Positions 19,051 through 24,717 of a stretch of 24,717 bases of DNA are shown one piece after another. The translations under genes were made by a program, and so were the position numbers. Location: assembly GCA_910577165.1 (NCBI GenBank), contig CAJTLX010000048.1:1-24717 (forward strand), given 5' to 3'. A model generated the notes under the pieces. The model saw only the letters and a program-made list of their open reading frames with translations, was not told where the DNA came from and did no database searches. Each line of letters begins with the position of its first letter. Within the stretch, counting starts at the first letter, position 1. The stretch comes from an uncultured Lachnospiraceae bacterium. GTDB lineage: Bacteria > Bacillota > Clostridia > Lachnospirales > Lachnospiraceae.

Positions 19051-19479
19051 TCAGTCATCCACTACGGTAATGCCCATGCTTCTTGCAGTACCCGCGATCA
19101 TGCTGGTAGCTGCCTCAACGGAAGCGGCATTCAGATCCGGCATTTTTAACTCAGCAATCTTTTGAACCTCAGAACGCTTGATCGTCGCAACCTTCACCTT
19201 GTTCGGAGACGCACTTGCCGTCTTTAAATTGCAGGCCTTTTTAAGAAGAACTGCCGCCGGCGGTGTCTTCGTAACGAAGGTAAAGCTTCTGTCCGCATAC
19301 ACCGTGATCACCACCGGAATAATCATTCCCTCCTGGTTTGCGGTGCGCGCGTTGAATTCCTTTGTAAACTGCGGAATATTTACGCCGTGCTGACCGAGTG
19401 CCGGACCAACTGGCGGTGCCGGAGTTGCCTTCGCAGCCGGAATCTGTAATTTAATATAACCTGTAACCTTTTTTGCCAT
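19051..19479 (-). CDS. rplK: 50S ribosomal protein L11
   Basis: The 142-residue protein begins MAKKVTGYIKLQIPAAKATP and contains APPVGPALGQHGVNIPQFTK, the proline-rich N-domain, followed by the RNA-binding C-domain with TPPAAVLLKKACNLKTASAS and AASVEAATSMIAGTARSMGI. It binds the GTPase-centre rRNA and is needed for the stringent response. GGAGG stands nine bases before the ATG, and a 34-nt hairpin-type element lies just upstream. The 123 bases to nusG contain no gene. Confidence 0.98.
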   Translation of the reverse strand: MAKKVTGYIKLQIPAAKATPAPPVGPALGQHGVNIPQFTKEFNARTANQEGMIIPVVITVYADRSFTFVTKTPPAAVLLKKACNLKTASASPNKVKVATIKRSEVQKIAELKMPDLNAASVEAATSMIAGTARSMGITVVDD

Positions 19480-19500
19480 GATTCGTAACCTCCTAAAATT

Positions 19501-19534
19501 GTGGTATTAGCGGGAGACTTATAGTCCCTCCCAC
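19501..19534 (-). promoter_or_regulatory. 34-nt hairpin-type element before rplK (copy 2)
   Basis: On the - strand it starts GTGGGAGGGAC and ends GTCTCCCGCTAATACCAC. Length and both stem arms match the element before rplA, and only the loop and two bulge bases differ. It ends about 20 bases before the rplK start. Confidence 0.55.
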
Positions 19535-19602
19535 TTCCGGCCCTGCCGCCTATTTTCCTAAGCAGCCATCCCGGAATAATTCCGCCCCATTGGGCACAAT
19601 AA

Positions 19603-20124
19603 CTAATTTTCGACCCGGATATCGGAAAAGCTGATTTCCACCGATGTCTCGCGTCCAAACAAGTCAACAATAATACTGACCGTCTGCTTATGAGGATTGA
19701 TCGCGCGAATCACCGCCTGGGTATTCTCCCACGCGCCGGATGTTACCATCACCGTATCGCCCACCTCAAAATCGTAGGACAGTTCCTCTTCTTTCTTGAA
19801 GCCAAGATTTACCATCTCTGTCTGTGAGAGCGGCACAGGTTTTGAACCAGGTCCTACAAATCCCGTCACGCCGCGCGTATTGCGCACAACATACCAGGTA
19901 TCCTCGTTCATCTCCATATGAATCAGCACATAGCCCGGAAAAACCTTCCGCTGAACCTTTTTCTTCACTCCATTTTTCAGTTCGACCGCTTCCTCAACCG
20001 GAACGGAAACTTCAAGGATCTGATCCTGCAGATGACGATTTTCTATCGTCTTCTCGATGTTCGCCTTCACCTTATTCTCATAGCCGGAATAAGTATGGAC
20101 TACATACCATTCTGCTTCTGCCAT
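19603..20124 (-). CDS. nusG: Transcription termination/antitermination factor NusG
   Basis: The 173-residue protein has the NGN domain at the N-terminus (MAEAEWYVVHTYSGYENKVK; RKVFPGYVLIHMEMNEDTWY; VVRNTRGVTGFVGPGSKPVP) and a KOW domain at the C-terminus (DFEVGDTVMVTSGAWENTQA; RETSVEISFSDIRVEN). It binds RNA polymerase and affects pausing, termination and coupling to the ribosome. It follows secE by 19 bases, the usual bacterial order. Confidence 0.97.
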   Translation of the reverse strand: MAEAEWYVVHTYSGYENKVKANIEKTIENRHLQDQILEVSVPVEEAVELKNGVKKKVQRKVFPGYVLIHMEMNEDTWYVVRNTRGVTGFVGPGSKPVPLSQTEMVNLGFKKEEELSYDFEVGDTVMVTSGAWENTQAVIRAINPHKQTVSIIVDLFGRETSVEISFSDIRVEN

Positions 20125-20143
20125 ATGATTCCCCTTATCCCCG

Positions 20144-20392
20144 TCAAATGATAACGCCTATACCAGCCCTGATCACCAGATCAGCCAGAGCAATCAGCAC
20201 GCCCAGCACAACGGAAACGACAACGACAACTGCGGACTCTTTCCATAAAGTCTCTTTATCCGGCCAGATGATCTTGGCAAACTCCGCTTTCAATCCCTTA
20301 AACCAACTCTTCTTTGTTGTCTTAGGAGTCTTCGGGTTCTTTGGCTTTGTCTCCTGCGCTTCCGCCTTTTCATTCGCTTCTGTCTCTGCCAT
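20144..20392 (-). CDS. secE: Preprotein translocase subunit SecE
   Basis: An 82-residue protein with a long charged N-terminus (AETEANEKAEAQETKPKNPK), the conserved WFKGLKAEFAKIIWPDKETL segment, and one membrane helix (SAVVVVVSVVLGVLIALADL). This is the single-span SecE of Gram-positive bacteria, which clamps SecY. It lies between rpmG and nusG in the classical order. Confidence 0.96.
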   Translation of the reverse strand: MAETEANEKAEAQETKPKNPKTPKTTKKSWFKGLKAEFAKIIWPDKETLWKESAVVVVVSVVLGVLIALADLVIRAGIGVII

Positions 20393-20440
20393 GATTCCTT
20401 TCCTTCCCTGCGGATCACTTATAATCTCCGCATGATGATA

Positions 20441-20590
20441 TTACTTGGTTTCCTTGTGTAATGTGTGTGCCTTGCAGAATCTGCAATACTTTTTGGTTTC
20501 CATTCTGTCCGGATGATTTTTCTTTTCCTTCGTCATGTTGTAATTACGTTGTTTGCATTCCGTACATGCCAATGTAATCTTTACTCGCAC
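20441..20590 (-). CDS. rpmG: 50S ribosomal protein L33, GTG start
   Basis: A GTG at 20590 begins a 49-residue protein: VRVKITLACTECKQRNYNMT, KEKKNHPDRMETKKYCRFCK, AHTLHKETK. The four cysteines (CTEC and CRFC) form the zinc-binding version of L33. GGAGG is eight bases before the GTG. It opens the rpmG-secE-nusG unit, 48 bases ahead of secE, and is preceded by a leader of about 165 bases. Confidence 0.95.
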   Translation of the reverse strand: MRVKITLACTECKQRNYNMTKEKKNHPDRMETKKYCRFCKAHTLHKETK

Positions 20591-20740
20591 AACCTCCACC
20601 TCCGTGAATTTTTTGTGGTGGGCAAAGCAATTTTTAATGCCGCCTGCTAAACCGCACTAGACTGCCTTGTCCTTGACAACGTGTCCCTGTCTGAGAGGTC
20701 CGCCCACCTTCAGCATAAAAGCTGTTTTCGGGCATAAAAA

Positions 20741-20793
20741 AAAGACCCTTCCATAGCTGCTTAACTATAGCACAGAAGGGTCTTTCCTGTCAA
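20741..20793 (-). promoter_or_regulatory. Promoter of rpmG-secE-nusG nested in a terminator-like hairpin
   Basis: On the - strand TTGACA (20788-20793) and TATAGT (20764-20769) are 18 bp apart. The spacer and -10 lie inside a perfect inverted repeat, AAAGACCCTTC (complement 20775-20785) with GAAGGGTCTTT (complement 20741-20751), followed by TTTTT. Upstream readthrough would form a terminator, while transcripts starting at about 20757 lack the 5' arm. No gene lies in the 150-base leader to rpmG. Confidence 0.75.
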
Positions 20794-20849
20794 GTATTTA
20801 TTTCAAGTTTTTTTGAAATTGCAGTTTTTCTGAATTTTTATTGCAGAAA

Positions 20850-20877
20850 TTGATAAAATATGCTTAGTGAATATAAG
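20850..20877 (+). promoter_or_regulatory. Promoter of the small holin-like gene
   Basis: TTGATA (20850-20855) and TATAAG (20872-20877) are 16 bp apart. The start site would be about 40 bases before the GTG at 20928. Confidence 0.45.
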
Positions 20878-20927
20878 TACCTTGCAGGGTGGTTCTGACC
20901 TTCATTCTACATAAGAATGGGGGTGAT

Positions 20928-21074
20928 GTGGATGAGCAAGAAGACAGAAATATGTTTGATTTCAACAATCTTATGACGTTTGGAATATTTATCTTAGCAT
21001 CGATGACATTTATTTACATGATCTCTAAAATATCTTGCCAGCTCCCCTGTAAAATTCTTTTTCCCCTATCTTAG
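20928..21074 (+). CDS. Putative small holin-like toxin (48 aa), GTG start
   Basis: A GTG at 20928 after GGGGGTGAT opens the frame VDEQEDRNMFDFNNLMTFGI then FILASMTFIYMISKISCQLP. One membrane helix (LMTFGIFILASMTFIYMI) follows a short polar N-terminus, the layout of small holin-like toxins annotated in Firmicutes. The leader ACATAAGAATGGGGGTGATG looks familiar from such genes; this is recalled, not checked. An out-of-frame ATG at 20932 gives only 14 codons. Its end overlaps the end of the opposing beta-propeller gene by nine bases, and a transcript of that gene running on to 20741 would be fully antisense to it. Confidence 0.5.
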   Translation: MDEQEDRNMFDFNNLMTFGIFILASMTFIYMISKISCQLPCKILFPLS

Positions 21075-23270
21075 CTCTAGCTGTTCTTTCTCCAAAAAGC
21101 CATCCTGTCCCATTTTCCAGGAACATATTTCTTTTACCGAATTAACAGTATAGAAATAATCTCCGATATACACTCCGCGTAAATACATATAATACCAATT
21201 AGTTTTACTGTATGCAAGATCGTCCACAGATATATTTTCCTCTATACTTTCTTCATCTATCACCATATCAAAATCTTTCTGCAAGGAATTATCCGGTGTA
21301 TTGATTTCTTTTTCCGGAATCAGATCGATCCCATAATAATATCGCTTATCCCACTCCCTTACATATCTCTTTTCAAATTTTTGATAAAATCCCTTTTCTT
21401 CCTCGTATCCATAGACAGCATATGCCTTTACTTCCATATAATTTTTAACTTCATCCCCGTAGGAAGTTCCCCCAAGCGGCAAACCAATCATATCTTTCTT
21501 CTTATCCACCAACACCGCCCGGTGATTGGAACAAGCCTCACTTGTATTGTAATCCTCTAAAAGAAGTGTATGCTTTTCCGTGACATTACGCGGATCGCTG
21601 ATATCAAACATTGTTAATTTCACGCAGTTTATCGCACCCTCTTCCCCCGCATCATATCCAATGCCAAGCAATAGATTCTCTCCATACGGATGTAAATAGT
21701 CCGAAAACCCTGGAATCTTTAATGCGCCAAGCAATACTGGGTGTTTCGGGTCGGACAAATCCACGGAAAACAGCGGATCAGTATTTCGAAATGTAACAAA
21801 ATATACGATATCGCCGAGGAATCGCACCGAGTAGATCCTCTCATCCTCCGCCAGATTTTCCAGTGAGCCGACAAGTTTTAAATCCCCATCCAACACATAC
21901 AATGAATTTGACCTTCCTATATACCGCTGCCATACATTCTCTTTTTTCCCTACAAGCTGATAGTGATCCACCGTTGTCACCACACGCAGATAACCCTCTT
22001 TCTCATCCATGGAGAACTGATCGTCCAGGCTCCCCTTTACCTTGCCCTGTGCCGCCAGCGAAAAATTCCCATTCTGATAGGAAATCTTTACCATATCCGT
22101 ATAATCACATTCCTTCTGACCGTAATTCCACCAATCACAAGCTGCCAGATAGATTGCATTTTGACTCATATAGCAATGATCACTGTCCGCCAAAAAACTT
22201 AAACTATCCACCAATTCTTCCGGCTTTTCAAGGCGAATGGAGGTTACAATTGTATACGCGGAATCTTTACTCTTCTCGCGAAAATAAATATTATTCGCAG
22301 GAAGACAACTGCCATCCACCTGCGGCAGTTTTGCCCGCTCTTCCTCTGATAGTTCCTGCACATCCGTTTCTTTCGTCCCGGAAATCTGGTCAATATTTTG
22401 AATATAATTATAATAGATCCCTTTTTCGGAAATTACATATAAATATCCATCTTTCTCACGACTGCTTACATAATCTCCATCCTGTGTATGTTCCGCGATA
22501 AGTGAAGGTGCCTTTTTATCCGTAATATCATAAATTAACATTTGTGTCTGGCGATCCCCATAATATCCAAATCCCCGGTCATAATAAAGTTCATCCTCAC
22601 TCCACTTTGACTCTGAACGCCTTGCTCCACAGCGCACAAGGACAAGACGGCTCCCAGAAACATACATTTCTTCCCGCCACACATTAAGCGTATTCTCCGG
22701 CGAAAATGAACTCTCATCGAAAAGCATCCCGTCCTCTGCCCGGACAATAAAAATTTTTGAGTCCTCCCCGCTCTTTGACAATATGTAGAGATACTCCCCA
22801 TCCGTCTTTACTATATCCGCCTCAGCGATCCCCTCAACCTGAACATTGGTCGTTGAATAATCTTTTACCGAAGATTCCACCTTCTCTTCTGGCATAACTG
22901 CCCCATCGTTTTGTATCCCACCGGGACTTCCCATAAAATCCATTGGGTAATAATTCATTTCCCAGTAAACCATCCCCGTGCGATTTTCCCCCAGCACTTT
23001 TAAAATTTGATGGTAATCTTTCGCCGAGTGAAATAAATTTTCCCTTTGTTCTTCCATCTCCTGTGACTCCACCCCTTTAAGTGGAGCCGTGATCGGTTTT
23101 TTTGCCGTATTTTCTGCTTCAACTATTTCAGTACCCATCAGCATCTGAATACTTTCTTCTATCAATTCTTCACTTTCTCCCGCGATTACCATATTTTTCC
23201 ATTCCCTCTGACACAAAATTAGCGCAGATGCAAAAAATATACTGATAGCCCTCTTTAATTTTCTTTTCAT
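21066..23270 (-). CDS. Secreted beta-propeller domain protein (PF09826-like)
   Basis: The preferred ATG at 23270 lies seven bases after GAGAGG (23276 and 23315 are alternatives), giving 734 residues. MKRKLKRAISIFFASALILC is a signal or anchor segment; the Cys after LIL is not in a good lipobox. After an acidic linker comes YSTTNVQVEGIAEADIVKTD followed by GEYLYILSKSGED, the entry motif of this beta-propeller family, then repeated blade phrases (LIYDITDKKAPSLIAEHTQD; SLYVLDGDLKLVGSLENLAE; LFSVDLSDPKHPVLLGALKI; TMFDISDPRNVTEKHTLLLE). Function is unknown in the family. No obvious partner gene is adjacent. Confidence 0.85.
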   Translation of the reverse strand: MKRKLKRAISIFFASALILCQREWKNMVIAGESEELIEESIQMLMGTEIVEAENTAKKPITAPLKGVESQEMEEQRENLFHSAKDYHQILKVLGENRTGMVYWEMNYYPMDFMGSPGGIQNDGAVMPEEKVESSVKDYSTTNVQVEGIAEADIVKTDGEYLYILSKSGEDSKIFIVRAEDGMLFDESSFSPENTLNVWREEMYVSGSRLVLVRCGARRSESKWSEDELYYDRGFGYYGDRQTQMLIYDITDKKAPSLIAEHTQDGDYVSSREKDGYLYVISEKGIYYNYIQNIDQISGTKETDVQELSEEERAKLPQVDGSCLPANNIYFREKSKDSAYTIVTSIRLEKPEELVDSLSFLADSDHCYMSQNAIYLAACDWWNYGQKECDYTDMVKISYQNGNFSLAAQGKVKGSLDDQFSMDEKEGYLRVVTTVDHYQLVGKKENVWQRYIGRSNSLYVLDGDLKLVGSLENLAEDERIYSVRFLGDIVYFVTFRNTDPLFSVDLSDPKHPVLLGALKIPGFSDYLHPYGENLLLGIGYDAGEEGAINCVKLTMFDISDPRNVTEKHTLLLEDYNTSEACSNHRAVLVDKKKDMIGLPLGGTSYGDEVKNYMEVKAYAVYGYEEEKGFYQKFEKRYVREWDKRYYYGIDLIPEKEINTPDNSLQKDFDMVIDEESIEENISVDDLAYSKTNWYYMYLRGVYIGDYFYTVNSVKEICSWKMGQDGFLEKEQLELR

Positions 23271-23415
23271 TTTCATTCCTCTCTTTTCACTTATATTTAC
23301 GACAAAAAATCTCACTCTTATGATATCATTCCCTCTAAAATAAAAATAGTTTTTATCAATAACTTTGCCATCCTAATCATTAGACGAGAACGGACGAAAA
23401 AAGGTTCCAAAAATT

Positions 23416-24717
23416 TCAAAAGGGCTGTTTTATCCCCCCATTTGCAGGATTATCAAGGAGTTTTCCATCCCTTGCAAAACGCGATCCATGACATGGGCAG
23501 TCCCAGGAATGTTCCGCCCTGTTCCATTTTAGCACACAGCCCAAATGTGGGCAACGCCTTTTTGACGGAATAAGAAAATTGTTTGCGGTCTCCGCCATAT
23601 TGATAAAAAGCTGAGGATGAAGCATACTGCGTGCAGGATCGAAAACTTTTAAAAAAGAACTTTTCTTTCCGGTTATCCTGTCAGCCAAAATCATTGCCCC
23701 CACCATGGATGAAGTCATTCCCCATTTATTAAATCCGGTTGCTACATAAGAATTTTCCATTCCCTGCGCGTATTTTCCAATATATGGAATTCCATCCAGT
23801 GTCATACAATCCTGTGCTGCCCAGTGTGCCGCCTCACGCGCTCCAGGATAGGTCTTATGTGCAAAGGCGCGAAGTTCTTCCCATGCTCCCCCCGATTTTC
23901 CTGTTCGATGCCCTCCGCCGCCAAGCAAAAGATAATTTTCGTACCCGCGAAAAGAAAATCCCCCTTTTGCCTCATCCACATACATTTCTTTAGGACTCTT
24001 TGCCCCCTCAAGCGCGAGGACATAGGATCGATGCTGATACAGTTTCATAAAATATAATCCATGCTTATTGTCCATCGGAAAATGCGTGGCAATCACCAAT
24101 TTTTGAAATCCAATCCTTCCGTTACGCGTAACTGCCGCATTTTTCAAAAAACCTTTTACAAAGGTATGTTCATAAATATTTAAACCATCCGCGATCGCAC
24201 GAATAAATTTAAGCGGATGAAACTCCGCCTGATGCGAAAATCCCACTGCCCCCGCAACGGTAAATGGCAATTCCTTTGCCTCAGAAAATAGTGGTTTTAC
24301 ACCAAGTTCTTCTAACGCTCTTACTTCCCGCTCAATTTTTTCCCGATCTTTAACCGAATAGATAAAATTATTTTTTTCCTTAAAATCACAATCAATTCCC
24401 CTACAAAGTTCAAAGTATTTTTTGACTGCTGTTTGATTTGCATCTAAATACTGCTTCGCGCACTCTGCCCCCACAGTTTTTAAAAGCTTCTGATAGATTA
24501 ATCCATGCTGTGCGGTAATCTTTGCCGTAGTATTTCCCGTAATACCTGATGCAATGGTATCCTTTTCCACCAGCAAATAATCTACACCGCGCTCCTTTAA
24601 AAAATACGCACATAAAAGTCCAGCCATTCCCCCTCCCACAATTAGCACATCAGTTTTTACATTTCCCCGAAGTTCCGCAAAATGCGGAAGATCTTCCGTT
24701 TTTTTCCAGATAGATTT
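23416..24717 (-). CDS. FAD-dependent oxidoreductase with C-terminal Rieske domain (start beyond window)
   Basis: The frame is open to the right edge: 23 codons (KSIWKKTEDLPHFAELRGNV and KTD) precede VLIVGGGMAGLLCAYFLKER, so the true start is a few codons outside. The N-terminal part is a DAO-type FAD fold: the GGGMAG dinucleotide motif, EKD, GITGNTTAKITAQHGLIYQK, and a late VATGFNKWGMTSSMVGA FAD motif. Residues from about 385 form a Rieske [2Fe-2S] domain with CPHLGC and CPCHGSRF, holding all four ligands. Similar fused proteins occur widely in Firmicutes; the substrate is not known. The stop at 23416 is followed by no clear terminator. Confidence 0.92.
   Translation of the reverse strand, partial: KSIWKKTEDLPHFAELRGNVKTDVLIVGGGMAGLLCAYFLKERGVDYLLVEKDTIASGITGNTTAKITAQHGLIYQKLLKTVGAECAKQYLDANQTAVKKYFELCRGIDCDFKEKNNFIYSVKDREKIEREVRALEELGVKPLFSEAKELPFTVAGAVGFSHQAEFHPLKFIRAIADGLNIYEHTFVKGFLKNAAVTRNGRIGFQKLVIATHFPMDNKHGLYFMKLYQHRSYVLALEGAKSPKEMYVDEAKGGFSFRGYENYLLLGGGGHRTGKSGGAWEELRAFAHKTYPGAREAAHWAAQDCMTLDGIPYIGKYAQGMENSYVATGFNKWGMTSSMVGAMILADRITGKKSSFLKVFDPARSMLHPQLFINMAETANNFLIPSKRRCPHLGCVLKWNRAEHSWDCPCHGSRFARDGKLLDNPANGGIKQPF

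Noticed and set aside
21863..22501. A 212-codon + strand frame inside the beta-propeller gene
   Set aside because: It is Pro/Ser/His-rich antisense sequence with no ribosome binding site. The opposing frame has clear family motifs.

Overview
The window fits a spore-forming member of the Clostridia, most likely Lachnospiraceae. The evidence is a cotJA-cotJB-cotJC spore-coat cluster, strong GGAGG ribosome binding sites, TTGACA/TATAAT-type promoters, the order rpmG-secE-nusG-rplK-rplA then rplJ-rplL with an L10 leader, a DUF6142-like membrane protein, and secreted Big2 and beta-propeller proteins. The genus cannot be fixed from the sequence alone.

Region 1 (1 to about 9387) is the right-hand end of an integrated, prophage-like element that continues past the left edge. 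It holds many small overlapping genes, a Rha-type regulator, three XRE repressors on the + strand, a cluster of ribbon-helix-helix (RHH) genes, an Rpn-family nuclease and a serine recombinase. The regulatory DNA is dense. A divergent RHH promoter pair carries three GATATC pairs spaced exactly 11 bp. Two XRE switches have fully readable divergent promoters. A roughly 100-bp promoter module occurs twice.

Region 2 (about 9388-10241) is the cotJ operon on the - strand. cotJA and cotJB are intact, and cotJA carries an unusual Cys-rich 13-residue repeat. cotJC is cut after about 31 recognisable codons, exactly where the recombinase gene ends. The element therefore sits inside a sporulation gene, with its recombinase at the junction. 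This is the same layout as the sigK-interrupting skin elements, and programmed excision during sporulation is a plausible but untested hypothesis. It is the most interesting observation in the window.

Region 3 (10368-13989) is a four-gene - strand operon: VanZ-like protein, DUF6142-like membrane protein, M29-like aminopeptidase and purE. It has a clear promoter and a strong terminator. Region 4 (14099-16759) is one large secreted Ig-like protein.

Region 5 (16870-20793) is the translation and transcription block on the - strand: rpmG, secE, nusG, rplK, rplA, then rplJ and rplL from their own promoter with an L10 leader and an attenuator-like terminator. Matching 34-nt hairpin-type sequences precede rplK and rplA. 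The rpmG-side promoter is nested inside a perfect 11-bp-stem hairpin.

Region 6 (20850-24717) has a small holin-like toxin candidate on the + strand, a secreted beta-propeller protein, and an FAD oxidoreductase with a C-terminal Rieske domain whose start lies just beyond the right edge.
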